Shown: positions 1 through 10,534, counted from the first letter of the stretch. The stretch is DNA of 64,000 nucleotides from Agapetus fuscipes (GCA_951799405.1 OX637353.1:11842001-11906000), one strand, 5' to 3'. Program-made: numbers and translations. The notes: a model not told the origin generated them from the sequence alone.

Positions 1-111
1 AAAATTTTCCCTCTGTGAATGCTCTCTAGAAACTCTAGAAAAATTATTTACACATATACTAAAAAATACTAAACAAATTAACTGAACCTGTATAAGTCTA
101 AAAATAACAAA

Positions 112-182
112 AAATAAGTTTTTCTTTTCGAGAGGATTTATTTCCTCCAGCGCTTTGAGTGTCATCATTCCTTGTCTGATAT
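112..182 (-). repeat. Relic of the hairpin-GAAA terminal-repeat family (PLE-like, uncertain)
   Basis: This stretch resembles the left arm of the inverted repeat at 4341-4492: both share the blocks AGTTTTTCTT, a TTTATT run and CAGCGCTTT or AAGTGCTTTCG. On the minus strand it reads as a short imperfect hairpin followed by AAAGCGC. The other arm is missing. Assignment to Penelope-like elements is inference only. Confidence 0.3.
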
Positions 183-236
183 GTTGGTATGACGCTGACT
201 CCCTGTGCTCTAAAAATTGGTTCACTTTTGCCAATG
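166..236 (+). repeat. Module C, 5' fragment
   Basis: It begins TTCCTTG and continues GTTGGTATGACGCTGAC and GGTTCACTTTTGCCAATG. These are the first ~70 bases of module C, the ~240-bp repeat that also ends LINE-1w. It breaks off where SINE-A/B sequence begins. Confidence 0.6.
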
Positions 237-257
237 CCATCCAGTATTTCTATACTG

Positions 258-502
258 GATGGATGCAAGAATTCTACTAACTTAGCTATCGACCGGACTT
301 TTTACGAGCTTGGTCGTCGCTACAAAGCGCCGATTCTCAAGCAAGACCCAGTTGCTGTAAGGCTGGATGGACTTTTGGTGACCGGTCATTGGTGTATGAG
401 TTTTTCAAACCAGCGAAGAGCATTTTTGAAAATACAACGTTGTGTAAAAAGTGTGGTAAACGCTGTTTTTAAATTTGAATCACACCTCAAGAGCCCTCAA
501 CT
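258..502 (-). repeat. SINE-B/SINE-A dimer remnant with L2-like tail fragment
   Basis: Read on the minus strand, the SINE-B body (TGACCGGTCACCAAAAGTCC..., then GGGTCTTGCTTGAGAATCGG) at about 298-445 runs into GACCAAGCTCGTAAAAAGTC and then the tRNA-like head of SINE-A (CCGGTCGATAGCTAAG) at 258-294. This is the same B-then-A order seen at 33.6, 38.3, 52.3 and 52.9 kb. At 462-502 a short piece matching the tail of the L2-like LINE (CTCTTGAGGTGTGATTC on the minus strand) follows. All parts are truncated. Confidence 0.6.
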
Positions 503-1262
503 GCAAATGTATTGTAATTTTACTAATATTCTATACTTTTTATGCAGTATAATAGGGTAAGAGGGGAAACTGCGGAAGTTGCGCAAGGGTACAAAATTCC
601 CTTGAAATATATGCCAATCTTTAGCGAGGCCACCGCTAATACCCTGCTCCACCTAATGGCCAACATTCCGCCAAAGCGCTTTTGTAATTTTTCCATTTTT
701 GCGAAACGATATGTTTTCGCCTAATCCCCCTTTATTACCGCCTATTTACTTTTAAATGCAAAAAGGCGCGAAAAAAAATAGCACAATCTATTTGTATATT
801 GTATCTCTATTCCTCCACTTTCCCCCCCTTATTTTGCATTAAATTTTTTTTTTAATTTAAAACTTGTCTGTGCCGAGAGAGAGGTGTTGGCATAATTTTT
901 CGCAAACTGACATCGAGCGGTTTTTAATGGATATTTGCGAAAGGATATAAATGCAAAAACAAAAAGTGATTATTGCCCGCCCGTAAATTTTTGCAATAAA
1001 TCATTTGATCGTTTGTTTTGAAAATTTAAATTAATTCAAAACGAAGTAAAAACTTTTTTGTTTTGGTTTACAGTGTGTTTAATTTTGTAAACAAACAAGT
1101 TTCAAACCTTTTAAACAATCAATTATTATTACTGATTTGTTTAAATTGTTTTTTTTTATTCTCACTTGTAATGCACACCCACAAAAAACACTTGTTTCTT
1201 TGCGCTTACACATGCTTCATACGTATTTACAAAATAAAACAAAAACTTCAAATCAACATTAG
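503..1262. other. AT-rich DNA, no gene seen
   Basis: The stretch holds A/T runs and short open frames of 60-106 codons with no recognisable domain. I see no repeat unit shared with the rest of the window. Confidence 0.5.
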
Positions 1263-1583
1263 TCCGGTCGATAGCTCAGGTGGTAGAGTGCTTGCATTCC
1301 ATGCCGAAAGCTCGGGTTCGAATCCCACCGAGGGTGTCAGAAATGATTGCCCGTTTCGGTGTTTATTTCAAACCCCAAAATAAAATACCGGCAAGGTTTA
1401 CTCAGCCTTCACAAGAAATGAGTACAAGCAGTCTCGGGAGCTGGGAAACCTCCACTTCAACTGAAGTGGTTGGCGTAAGGCCGGCCCCCTTATCTGTAAA
1501 AATAAATAGGTTCAACTCGCCATATGCGACCCCTTCGGGGATAACGCGGCAAGAAGTTACGCTATATGTGTAGCTTAGTTGCG
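1263..1583 (+). repeat. SINE-A, long form, near full length
   Basis: This tRNA-derived short interspersed element has a head with a Pol III A-box-like GATAGCTCAGGTGGTAGAG and a B box GGTTCGAATCCC about 50 bases later. The body contains CAGAAATGATTGCCCGTTTC and the inverted pair CCACTTCAACTGAAGTGG. The 3' part carries CGACCCCTTCGGGGATAACG, a perfect small hairpin, and ends TGTGTAGCTTAGTTGCG before a T run. The head does not fold into a complete tRNA (short anticodon loop, unpaired acceptor), so it is not a tRNA gene. The long form carries a ~60-bp segment (AATGATT...TTTATTTCAAACC) that the short form lacks. Confidence 0.85.
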
Positions 1584-1597
1584 TTTTTTTTTTTTGC

Positions 1598-1712
1598 GAA
1601 CATAAGCCCTGCAACTTTTACCGACTTTCTATTAAACAGAGTAAACATTGGAAAAGTGAACCATTTATATACAGGTGGTCAGCTTCATTCAACAGCCTTT
1701 AATTCAAGGGAT
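1598..1712 (-). repeat. Module C fragment, minus orientation
   Basis: GAACATAAGCCCTGCAACTT, AAGTGAACCATTTATATACA and AATTCAAGGG match the half of module C next to its CCTTGACT end. It abuts SINE-A, and the TTAGA-tail half is missing. Confidence 0.7.
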
Positions 1713-1963
1713 AACTTAAGTACTTAATAAAATACTTAAATACGTTTTTTTTTTCAATCCGTTTGTGTAGATTTTAATGCTTAAAAGTATTCTTAATTTA
1801 AGCATAATATATCTTGAAGACAAATTTGCAATAGATATTAAAAACTTTGCTAATTTTCCTGCCTTTGTGTTAAAAAAGCGGTGACATTGGCAATATTAAA
1901 TCAACTTTTACAGTATGAGTGAAAAACTTCACACAAACCTCAAGTATTTAAATTATTCATACT

Positions 1964-2411
1964 TTTATGTAAATAACAAATACACATAAATATTTAGGTA
2001 GGTAGATATAACGTTTGTAGCTGATGGGAGCTGTTTATAATTGGGATTAATTATTATAAGTACCTAGGGTAAAGAGATATTATAAGAAAGTAACTAGCAA
2101 TCATCACCATTATGTACTCGAAGCTTTTGGAAGATCGTTCTCTCGAAGGTTCCAGCAAAATTGGCTTCTAGTAACTACTATCGCTGGAGTATATATAAAG
2201 ACTGGCTTGCAGGAGACAGTCTTTATACTACACTCTACTTTTAAACACAAAACACAGTATAAGTGAACAAAAAACATCGGTAAAATAAATATAAATTTCT
2301 AAATAAATGTAAAAGTGTATAAAAAAAATATAACTGTAAAAATAAATCTAAGTGTAAAATAAATATAATGTAACGACGACCAGTTTTTTTTTATTTGAGC
2401 CCTAAAAACAT
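1964..2411 (+). mobile_element. Solo LTR-like sequence
   Basis: It begins TTATGTAAATAACAAATAC and ends AAAAACATAACA; the related LTR-like copies here begin TGTTATG and end CATAACA. Inside is a cluster GAAGCTTTTGGAAG...TCGAAGGTTCC, then a TATA-like GTATATATAAAG at about 2190. AATAAA signals occur at 2283-2365. A diverged copy lies on the minus strand at 32825-33079, sharing TAGGTAGGTAG, TACCTAGG and CTCGAAGCTTTTGGA. No internal coding region is attached, so it looks like a solo LTR. The superfamily cannot be assigned. Confidence 0.55.
2187..2200 (+). promoter_or_regulatory. TATA-like box of the LTR
   Basis: GTATATATAAAG sits ~45 bases downstream of a GAAGGTTCC pair that resembles half of a heat-shock element. 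Position within the LTR fits a U3 promoter. No transcript data support it. Confidence 0.4.
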
Positions 2412-3410
2412 AACAATACATTTTAAAATAAACGTATTTTTAGAAAAATAAAAATACACAGGACATGCGTTTTACATAATATATTGTACGTGCAATCATA
2501 GCACTTTCATAGTACTAATAAAAGCAATTTCAGATGAAATTTTTCCTTGTCACGGTGGCGCATAATTTTTTGTTTGAGGCTTCGCGGGCCTTATAATTGC
2601 TTTATGAATTTTTATTGCGTGCTTATCGCGACGGACCTTTCATTTTGATCGTAAAAATAGTTAGTTTTTTTTCGTATCATAAGTTTTATTTTTCATCCCA
2701 CACAAAAGCCATCATATTTTCGACCAAACAAAAATCATGCGATACTTTCGACTTTCAATATTTATACATGTTTTTGAAGCTGAAATTTTGTAATATTTTG
2801 ACAGTCGCTTTTAAGGTTACAATGACAACAATTTTTTTCTGGCATGTTTTGTAAAATTTAAATATATATAAAAATCAAGCGATCATACAATTTTAAAAAC
2901 AAAGAACTTTTAAGATTCGTGTAGTCAGATTTTAATAAGTTTAATTTCATAAAAGCAAACGTTGCAGAAACACGTTCTGTTGGTATCGTCATTTCTACAA
3001 TAAATTCTCTCTTTATTTTATTATAAGAAATGCTTTCATTCCTTTTTCTATTCCTAAAACACAACATACTTCTTTGATGTTATGAAAATAAATGAAAAAC
3101 TCTGTTACAGTGAAAGTAAATACTCTAGTTAATGACAACCTTCCCTCACACCCGCCCTCCCCCACATCACCGTTCACCACACACTTTCTGTAACAGATTT
3201 TTCTGACCCCAACCTCACGTCCCTTTGGGCCAGCGAAGGGCAATTTACAGACTCCAATACAAATGCTTAACTCAATTTCGCAAAGGTATTTTATGTGGAA
3301 ATAGTTCTTTTGGGGCATAATAATGTCGGGGTGCGGAAGTTTCGTGCGCCTTGTGCGTGAATTAACGTCCGAAAAAATAAATTACTTCTTCATTGGCGAA
3401 AGGTTTCGAA
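2412..3410. other. AT-rich DNA, no gene seen
   Basis: Open frames here (for example 2597-2854 on plus and 3013-3318 on minus) encode no recognisable domain and have low-complexity composition. There is a short GC-richer patch at 3150-3240. Confidence 0.45.
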
Positions 3411-3414
3411 TGAG

Positions 3415-3608
3415 GTTCGAACATTCAAAATATTCCAAGACTATGTGAAGTCACACATAGAAAATTCCCGATAATCTGGGAATTTTTGTTAGCTTACAGC
3501 ATTTCGTGGGGTCTGAACATTAAAAATATCTTTCGGCTATGTAAAGTCACACATAGCAAATTCCCGATAATTATTAGGGAATTTCCGCTAGCTCACAGCA
3601 TTTCGTGA
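3415..3608 (+). repeat. Repeat D, two tandem ~96-bp units
   Basis: Unit 1 starts at 3415 and unit 2 at 3511. Both contain the order GAACATT, GTCACACATAG, AATTCCCGATAAT, GGGAATTT, CACAGCATTTCGTG (some positions differ). Each unit holds a small inverted repeat around ATTCCCGATAATCTGGGAAT. Related single copies, more decayed, lie at about 19260-19345 and 39300-39420. Confidence 0.65.
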
Positions 3609-3645
3609 GTCAAAGACGAAACAGTTTTATTATTTTTCATTAAGT

Positions 3646-3895
3646 ATACCGCAACTAAGCTACACATATAGTGTAACTTCTTGCCTGCGTTATCCCCGAA
3701 GGGGTCACATGTGGCGATTCGGGACCTATTTATTTTTACGGGTAAGGGGGCCGGCCTCACACCAACCGCTTTCAGTTGAAGTGAGGGTTTCTCAGCTCCC
3801 GGGAGCGCTGGTTCTCATTTCTTGTGAAGAATGAGTACACCTTGAGATCGAACCCTTGCTTTCGGCATTGAATGCAAGCATTCCATTAATTACAT
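3646..3895 (-). repeat. SINE-A, short form
   Basis: On plus it begins GCAACTAAGCTACACATATA and ends in the tRNA-like head near GAATGCAAGCATTCC. The short form runs from TGAGTACACC straight to TTGAGATCGAACCC, without the ~60-bp segment present at 1263-1583. The A-box end of the head is lost. Confidence 0.8.
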
Positions 3896-4340
3896 TTCAT
3901 TAAGTTTGACTTTAAAATACACATTAAAATTGATACTAATCGTAGGAAATATAAAATTACTTTTCAATCTCAATTTCTTGCATAATAAAATGTTTTTGAA
4001 TCTACGTCAAATTAAAGTCGGTGATTTGAATAACTTAAAAAAACCGTTTTATTTTGAACCCAGGCAAAATTGTGTAATGACAGTGCTAGACACACAAATT
4101 GAATTTCCTTAGCTTTGATGTAATACTAAGTGGAAATTTGATTTAAATAAAACAATAATAAAAATAGGATAAATCATAGAAATAATTTTAAGATTAACCA
4201 CACAATTTAATAAAAATAAGCATATTAGATACTTTGAATACATCCACTATTGAAACTTTATCTTAACTCTTTCCTCCAACATACATATCATTTAAAAATA
4301 AACATTTCACTTTTTAAATAATGTAAAAATAAAACACAAA

Positions 4341-4492
4341 GTTTTTCTTCATGAGCAAATTTATTGCCTCAAGTGCTTTCGATGTTATCACGTCATTATC
4401 AAGAAGACAAGTGACGTGACGATATGACGGACAAATGATATGAGAACATCGAAAGCGCTCGAGTAAATAAATAAACTTGTGACGAAGAACTT
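4341..4492. repeat. Imperfect inverted repeat with hairpin-GAAA motif
   Basis: Left arm (4341-4395) and right arm (4435-4492) are imperfect reverse complements: GTTTTTCTTC against GACGAAGAACTT, and AAGTGCTTTCGATGTTATCA against GAGAACATCGAAAGCGCTC. On the minus strand the left arm reads CTTGATAATGACGTGATAAC then ATCGAAAGC, a small stem followed by GAAA. This resembles the grammar of the perfect palindrome at 43.3 kb. A Penelope-like terminal-repeat origin is inferred. Confidence 0.45.
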
Positions 4493-5803
4493 AATTCTTC
4501 ACAATGTCAATACACAAACCCTAAAAAATTTAATTCACTTTTTGTTTGGAAATATTTTTCGACTCCATTGGTTACCAAAGAAAGCTTTTTTTTTAAAGAA
4601 TTTCGGCTTAAACATTACACAGCCTTCAGAGCACGTAAAATATTATCAAATAATCATTTCCGCAAAAGCAATACTTTATCGCAGTCAATTTTATTTACTT
4701 TATATCAATGGCTTGCTTGTCGTTTTTCTAGATTCCATATCCATTAACGAGAACTGAACCTTAAGTACAAAACATAATGTCTAAACTATATCGTACCGTT
4801 TCCTGAAAAATGTATGAAATTTAAAATGAAGTCTGTAGGGAGTGGTTCAGTTTTCAGGAATTTTTGGTTCTACGTTACGAATGAGTTTTCACGTAAAGGA
4901 ATGCTGTATTGGAATGAAACATGTCTCTATTGAGACGTTATTCGATTTCTGCGTTAGTTTAGTTCTTTTTTGCAATCTCCATGATTGCCAATGCTTAGCC
5001 CGGAAAAGTAGACTACAAAAATGCCAATCGGAAAAATGGCATTTTCATTGAAAGACGACAGAGACTAAACAAGTTAATATTGACTCGGGGAAAATCGACT
5101 GTTTTGGGGGGCGGAAGATGCCGTTTTGTCACGTTGAGATGCTACCAAGGGGAGGCGTGACGAATCAAACGTTCTGTCACGTCACCGTGACAAGTGGCAC
5201 GAGACAATAACGACAGAAATGATTGCTGTCACAAGAGTGAGCGTTCCTACCTGAATAAAAGTACTTCAAACATAACTCAACGTTTTAACTCAAACACAAA
5301 GTCTTCCCAAAAATTTATCTCAACTAAATCACTCAATATGAGCGCTGTTTTCATTTACAAATATATTTTTAAGGTTTCGTAAGGCTTTTTACTCGAGGTC
5401 CTGTTTTAATCAGCTGACTTTCGGGGCCTCCCGTGTTTGGGGCGCTGTTTTTGGAAATCTATTGATGTTCTTTTGTCGGCGACGCGACAAGAGGGACTTG
5501 AGAAAATGTCAAATTCAGACTCGTTATTATTATATATTTTACACGGAGAGGGAAAATGTTTTTTCATGTGAAATTGTAGCCTTTAATAACGTACGGTAAG
5601 GTTTGCGTCTATTTTTTATTGCCTAAAAAATTATGAAGCCATTCTAATATTATTTAAAAAGAAAAGATAAAGTCCTCGTATATACGAGTAGCAAGCGCGT
5701 GTACTGTGGAGAAGCAAAAAGTCTCGATAAAAATCATTCAGAATTTTTCTAAAGAAACATTTTAAAGATGACTTGAAATTTTAATTAGGTACCATATTAG
5801 GTC
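4493..5803. other. No recognisable gene; unique-looking DNA
   Basis: Several open frames of 60-92 codons occur (4479-4757, 4842-5051, 5194-5382), none with a recognisable domain or conserved neighbour. A TGACG/CGTCA-rich patch lies at 5125-5205. No repeat shared with the rest of the window was noticed. Confidence 0.4.
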
Positions 5804-5890
5804 CCGGTGACACAGGGGCGTGCTGAGGTATGTGGAAAACGAGTAATTGTAACTCTGCTTCCATTTATTCCTATTCTTAGTTTTATCTTG
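5804..5890 (-). repeat. LINE 3' untranslated fragment (duplicate of 6655-6745)
   Basis: GGTGACACAGGGGCGTGCTG and AACTCTGCTTCCATTTATTC match 6657-6740, which lies just downstream (in minus-strand sense) of a decayed LINE-2w-like coding relic. It is interrupted on its right by SINE-B. Confidence 0.55.
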
Positions 5891-5891
5891 G

Positions 5892-6212
5892 ACCGGTCCG
5901 TAGTCCAGTGGCAACACTTCGGACTCGTAAATGGAAGGTTGTTCGTTCGAATCCCGGTAGAACACAAAGAATATATCATTTATATTGTCAAATATGCTCT
6001 TTGCTGAGTTGAAAAATTCAAAAGACTTTTACCAAAGACTGGTCACTAAAGGTCCATCCAGCCTTACATTAACTGACTCTTGCTTGAGTATTTGTGCTTT
6101 ATAGCGACGAGCAAGCTCGTTAACAATACCTCTGTAGCACTACAACAAGTGTCACAGACCCCTAGAGTCTTTGAAATCTAGGGAGTCTTTTGCACAGGAT
6201 TTTTTAAACAAG
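5892..6212 (+). repeat. SINE-B with unique third tail (B-long)
   Basis: The tRNA-like head has CCGTAGTCCAGTGGCAACAC (A-box region) and TTCGAATCCCGG (B box). The body runs ATATGCTCTTTGCTGAGTTG, AAAGGTCCATCCAGCCTTAC, GCTTGAGTATT and GACGAGCAAGCTCGT. It then continues into a tail with CACTACAACAAGTGTCA, a CTAGAGTCT hairpin, and an A-rich end. The same tail occurs at 43150-43250, 47395-47485 and 36350-36425. The acceptor stem is not tRNA-like, so this is a SINE and not a tRNA gene. Confidence 0.85.
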
Positions 6213-6439
6213 AAAGTGTAATACGTCACTTATTCAGTTTAACCTTTAGTATGTCGAAACGATGTAATTTAGAAGTGAGAAATTAAAACTACGAAAAACA
6301 CATAATTCATCAAAACATATTTGCGTACACAACAGAAAGATTCTATTTACCTTTTTTTCATTTCTCAAATTTTCCACAAAATTTAAGAAGCTTACAAACC
6401 TGACGCACACAGCTGCGCTAAAATTTGCAATGCACACAG

Positions 6440-6770
6440 GACCCCAAAAATACGGGGGCCGAGAAATAATAATTATTGCACCGGAGTCCGGGATTAAAAC
6501 CGGGATTGAAACTTTTCCGGGAGATTCCTCTCCCCGGCCCCTCTCTCAATTATCATCAAAGACAAAGCAATCTGGCTGAGCCTGAAACAGGTACCGGGAG
6601 CTTATCTAATGAATATGTAATGCCGGGGTCTGCATAGGAGCACCCGAATACCGGTCCCGGTGAAACAGGGACGTGCCGAGGTATGTGGGTAACAAGACGT
6701 AACTGTAACTCTACCTCTATTTATTCCTATCCTTACTTATCTATTTCAATTCATTCATATTCATCACCTT
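6440..6770 (-). repeat. Probable 3' untranslated part of a LINE relic
   Basis: A GC-richer stretch with repeated CCGGG/CCCGG blocks (CCGGGATTAAAACCGGGATT, CTCCCCGGCCCC, GGTCCCGGTG). It lies directly downstream, in minus-strand sense, of the LINE relic at 6780-7125, and part of it recurs at 5804-5890. Function is inferred from this position. Confidence 0.4.
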
Positions 6771-6779
6771 TTTCTTCTT

Positions 6780-7125
6780 TTCCACTTACTTTGTATACCA
6801 CATTCTCCTCAATCTGATTACTTCATACCGTTCTCAGCTGTCGTCCCTTTCCTCTTTTTCCTTTCACACTTCCTCTGTTTATATACTTTGTCAGTCTATC
6901 ATCGTTCATTCTTTCTACATGTCCAAGCCATCTCATGACATTATTTTGTACCTTAAATTTCACATCTTCTTTCACACTTATATTATTTCTTTCCCCATTC
7001 ATTCTTAACTCTATGCTTCAGAGTTTTTCCTGTCATGCTTCTCAAATGCTTCATTTCCACTGTACATATGTACTTTACTCATTTCTTTGTCACTCACAGT
7101 GCAACGAGAGAATTTATTGTTCAAA
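6780..7125 (-). pseudogene. LINE-2w-like reverse transcriptase C-terminus, heavily decayed
   Basis: Minus-strand translation, with frame changes, gives WLGHVERMNDDRLTKY (from about 6925-6880), then GSVKGKRGKGR, and upstream VSDKEMSKVH. These align with WFGHIERMNEDRLTKRVY, GKRGRGRPRK and VNEREVNKVC of the better copy at 50579-51199. Stops and frameshifts are frequent, so it is dead. The catalytic part of the reverse transcriptase is absent. SINE-B has inserted beside it at 7130. Confidence 0.6.
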
Positions 7126-7129
7126 ATCA

Positions 7130-7365
7130 ACCCTGTCCGTAGTCCAGTGATAACACTTTGGACTCGAAAAAGGAAGGTTGTGGGTTCAAATCACGGCACA
7201 GCACAAAAAATGTAAAGTCGATGTTTTCAAATACGCTCTTAGCTGGGTTGGAAATTTCATAGACCTTTACAAAAGACCGGCCACCAAAGGTCCATCCAGC
7301 CATACAGCAATTGGGTTTTGCACGATAATTGGCGCTTTGTAGCCACGACCAAGCTCGCAAAAAGT
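7130..7365 (+). repeat. SINE-B, diverged
   Basis: CCGTAGTCCAGTGATAACAC, GGTTGTGGGTTCAAATCACG, CAAATACGCTCTTAGCTGGG, CCAAAGGTCCATCCAGCC and CCACGACCAAGCTCGC follow the SINE-B order. It ends soon after CAAGCTCGCAAAAAG with no second module. Confidence 0.8.
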
Positions 7366-7552
7366 CCTACAGATGGTAGATTGGACAAAACAAATATCTA
7401 TTTATATAATAAAAATGAACTACTGTTCGTTGGTAAACGCATTACTCGAGACATTTACAATCCTGTAGAAAAAAAAACTCTTACTATTTGGAGACCAGTT
7501 TATTTTCACTATGGGTGAAGTCACATAGCCGAGTATTTAAAAAAATATATTT
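7366..7552. other. Short AT-rich gap
   Basis: Holds a 66-codon open frame without recognisable features and a weak match to repeat D (ATGGGTGAAGTCACATAGCC). Confidence 0.35.
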
Positions 7553-7803
7553 AAATTTGTGAAGAGGAATGCAATTCACTAACCTATTCTGCCTGACCAG
7601 AAAAAGGTATTAATTTCATCAATTAATAACTCATTATTGTTTATTTTTATGAATTATAATTTAATAATTACCCAATAACATCTGTTAAACCCGGGTCAAA
7701 GTTATGGTCAAATGACCCAGGCGGGGATCGAACCAACGTTGTTATATTTCAAACACGCTAAAAAGATCAGCCCACTTGACCCCTCGACCATAACACCGAC
7801 GTT
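7553..7803 (-). repeat. SINE-E (tRNA-derived)
   Basis: On the minus strand the head reads GTCGGTGTTATGGTCGAGGG (A-box-like TGGTCGAGGGG) and TTGGTTCGATCCCCGCCTGG (B box). The body includes CCGGGTTTAACAGATG. It ends GTGAATTGCATTCCTCTTCA. Copies elsewhere end in an A run. Like the other SINEs it lacks a foldable complete tRNA. Confidence 0.8.
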
Positions 7804-8257
7804 TACCGATTTCATTTCGAAATAATGTTGTATGCCAAGTATAACAAAAATTGTCACATTATAATTTCATCTAGATCCGTCCATGGATCAGTAGTAGGTA
7901 GATAGACGTCGGTGTGAAGTAGCCTTGCACGCGCGTCTCTAGCCGCCGTCCTGCGCCCGTCACGTCCGCGCCCCACGCACGTACAATGTTGTCGTTATTA
8001 ACACCGGCCGCGTCGTTTTGATTAACGCGAAATGAATAACGCATTGTGATGATTTCCTTGTATGTGAATAGGAAACTCATAAATAAGGGAACAGGGTGGA
8101 TCTGATTTTGATGCCCCGTGTATGGATAAATTGCGGTACATTTTTAGTTTCTTGCGGTCTCGGAGGGATAGCTAGAAAGTATTGCTTTGGTGTTAATTTT
8201 TTTTTCTTTTCATACAAAACATTATACAATTGATACGTCGTTTCTCTGCACTAGAGG
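7804..8257. other. No recognisable gene
   Basis: Includes a GC-rich patch at 7905-7985 (CGCGCGTCTCTAGCCGCCG, CACGTCCGCGCCCC) inside otherwise AT-rich DNA. A 69-codon minus frame covers it but has no recognisable domain. Confidence 0.35.
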
Positions 8258-8436
8258 TGACGATCTAAAATCTAAGTTTTAAAGATATATTAACATTAAA
8301 AATTCATATTAAATGCATGCCCACAGACAGACACGTGTAGGTAAGTTCGCGCTTACAAATGCTGCCTCATTAAAATCCAAACCTCAAATGAACATAAGCC
8401 CTGCAACTTTTGCCGACCTTCCATGAAACAGGGATG
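8258..8436 (-). repeat. Module C, truncated
   Basis: AATCTAAGTTTTAAAGATAT, TTAAATGCATGCCCACAG, GAACATAAGCCCTGCAACTT and CAGGGATGACAT match module C in minus orientation. The CCTTGACT end is replaced by the L2-like tail of the next element. Confidence 0.75.
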
Positions 8437-8700
8437 ACATGATAATAATAATATCAGGATGACTTATTTGGTGCGCGCTGTTTTTGTGTGAATTACACCT
8501 CATGAGCCGTCTGAAAACTTAGTCGTTGTTATAAAAAACGCCAATTCTCAAACAAGACCCAGTATCTGTAAGCGTAGATGAAACTTTGGTGACCGGTCTT
8601 TGGTGAAGGTATATGGTTTTTTTAACTAAGCAATGAACATAATATTGGAAAAATAAATGGTTTATTTTTTTGTGGACCGCGGGGATTCGAGTTCACGCAA
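8437..8700 (-). repeat. SINE-B with L2-like LINE tail
   Basis: In minus-strand sense: head remnant (CGCGGTCCACAAAAAAATAA), body GGACCGG-like GACCGGTCACCAAAG, GGGTCTTGTTTGAGAATTGG, then GACGGCTCATGAGGTGTAAT, AACAGCGCGCACCAAATAAG and an ATTATTATTATC tail. The last part matches the 3' end of the L2-like LINE at 54925-55018. Confidence 0.7.
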
Positions 8701-9076
8701 CGTAACAAAGGAACTAAGCTACACTGTTATGTTATTTTACTAAATAACGTATAATAGAACATTGTCGAATTGTGCAGTACCTATGTGTCGTGGGCCGAAC
8801 AGAGCCGAACGTCCACGGAAGCAACCGAACTGCGCCGTGCGATCTAATCGGCCCACGCTCGTCAGTTCTCGGCAAGATGTGAACAGATTCAGACGTTGGC
8901 TATTTGTGGCTTATTTGTTCATGTTAAACTTATCTTTTAATATACAACCCTTCCCAAAATACAAGTAAGCAACACTAGGAAAGAACCCCACGCCCTGAGA
9001 GTGATGCTGATGATAGCTAGCCGGAGTAAGTATCCTGTAGGTATATCCTGGAAGATACCTTTCTATTTAAACATAA
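8701..9076. other. No recognisable gene; SINE-A end fragment at 8708-8740
   Basis: GGAACTAAGCTACACTGTTA is the 3' end of a SINE-A in minus orientation. The 68-codon frame at 8762-8968 is rich in arginine and proline because of a local GC-rich patch; no domain is recognisable. Confidence 0.4.
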
Positions 9077-9352
9077 CATTAACACTTCTTACCGCGTTAT
9101 CTCTTAAGGGTTTCACATGTGGCGAGTTGAACCTATTTATTTTTACAGGTAAGGGGACCGGTCTTACGCCAACCACTTCAACTGAAGTGGGAGTTTCCTG
9201 GCTCATTTTTCATTTCTTGTGAAGGCTGAATAAACCTTACCGGTAATTTATGTTGGGGTTTGAAATCAACACCAGAACGGGAAACCATTTCTTACTTTCT
9301 CGGTGGGATTCGAACCCGAGCTCACGGCATGGAATGCTGAGCTATCGACCGG
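9077..9352 (-). repeat. SINE-A, long form
   Basis: Contains CACATGTGGCGAGTTGAACC, AACTGAAGTGGGAGTTTCC, the long-form segment GTTGGGGTTTGAAATCAACA, and the tRNA-like head GGTGGGATTCGAACCCGAGC ... GAGCTATCGACCGG read on plus. Confidence 0.8.
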
Positions 9353-9353
9353 T

Positions 9354-9408
9354 CGGAGCCAAAACCTTCCATTTACGAGTCTGAAGCGTTTCCACTATAC
9401 TACAGACG
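9354..9408 (-). repeat. SINE-B head fragment
   Basis: AACCTTCCATTTACGAGTCT and CCACTATACTACAGACGAT match the tRNA-like head of SINE-B in minus orientation. It directly follows SINE-A; the SINE-B body is missing. Confidence 0.6.
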
Positions 9409-10011
9409 ATCACTCTATAGAGACAAAACTTTTTTGGTTTGATATCTAAGAAACACATACGACGTATGGATATTTGAAAGCGCAACAAAACATCTCATCT
9501 TGTCAGATGGAAAATGCGCCGTTCTTCCGAATGTAAACAAAAGAATCACAAAGAAAACTGCCAATGGAAGAGCCGTGAAACAAAAAAGAAAAGCGGGGAC
9601 AGTACATACAAAGACGTCTTTACATCCCTTCCTTACCTGGAGAGAAAAACGTGACATTTACAGTCAACGAAAATATTAAGAAAACTCCTGCTTACACTAG
9701 AGGTACTTTTTTATTTCCTCTTTTAAACGTTGCATTTGAGTTTAACGTAAAAAATGTAAACTCGGAGTGTTGGATTGTTCTGAAAGGGGTTTTATTCGGA
9801 GAGTAAGTTTAAGGTACCCGTTGGACAAGACACAGAAAACAAAGTCAGCAGAATAATGTGCGAAATTTTGTCGTAGCTTTAGTATGTCTGTGTGTGTCAT
9901 CAAATTTTAATATTGTGAGAGAAGTGGTGGAAAAAGATTGAGGTTATGATTTTGAAATAATATTTGTGTCATTTAAATCTGTAATCTAAGTTGCAAAGGT
10001 ACGGGTATTGT
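9409..10011. other. No recognisable gene
   Basis: A minus-strand frame of 80 codons (9415-9657) has a hydrophobic middle stretch, but no family is recognisable and its surroundings are repeats. Low-complexity AT sequence follows. Confidence 0.35.
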
Positions 10012-10225
10012 CACGTTAAAGGTACAACCGGAATAAGTGCTGATTCACTTATTTGAGAAATTGTGAATAAAACATTTTATTGTGTGTAACTTCTCATAGT
10101 AAGTGAACTCATTATAAGAAAGTGCTCATAAAAAACTTCTAAACTACAGGATTTTCACACTGTTTTAGTGGTTTTTTCGAAAAATAGGAGGAAAGTTACA
10201 TTTATCTGAGAAACCCATGTTAGCT
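10012..10225 (+). repeat. Repeat L (MITE-like), copy 1
   Basis: Shares with 14945-15165 the ordered blocks GCTGATTCACTNATTTGAGA, AACATTTTA, AACTTCTCATAGTAAGTGAA, ACTACAGGATTT and CATTTATCTGAGAAACCC. A partial reverse copy is at 13590-13690 and a short one at 17470-17508. Terminal inverted repeats are not clear, so the class is open. Confidence 0.6.
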
Positions 10226-10271
10226 TAATATTTCACTTCTTCGGATTTACCTTTAAGGTATCAATATATTG

Positions 10272-10492
10272 AGATCTAAGGATCATATTTGATTCGTGCC
10301 CAAGAGCAGGCTGATGTAAGTTTTCGCTTTCACATGCTGCATGTGCACATACAGAATAAGCCTAACCTTACATGAACATAAACTTTGAAACTCCTGCCGC
10401 CTTTCCCTAAAACGGGTTGGTATTGACAGAAGTGAATAAAATTTTTACAGCACGGGGGTCACCTCTTACCAACTTATTAGTCAACGATAAGT
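10272..10492 (-). repeat. Module C, diverged
   Basis: AGATCTAAGGATCATATTTG, CATGCTGCATGTGCACATAC, CATGAACATAAACTTTGAAA and TTACCAACTTATTAGTC keep module C order with many substitutions. Confidence 0.6.
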
Positions 10493-10534
10493 AAACATGT
10501 ATATGTTTTGAGACAATGTCCTCACTAGGTTAAA

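Noticed and set aside
1263..1340. tRNA gene from GATAGCTCAG...GGTTCGAATCCC
   Set aside because: A and B boxes are present, but the acceptor stem does not pair, the anticodon loop is too short, and the same block heads many SINE-A copies.
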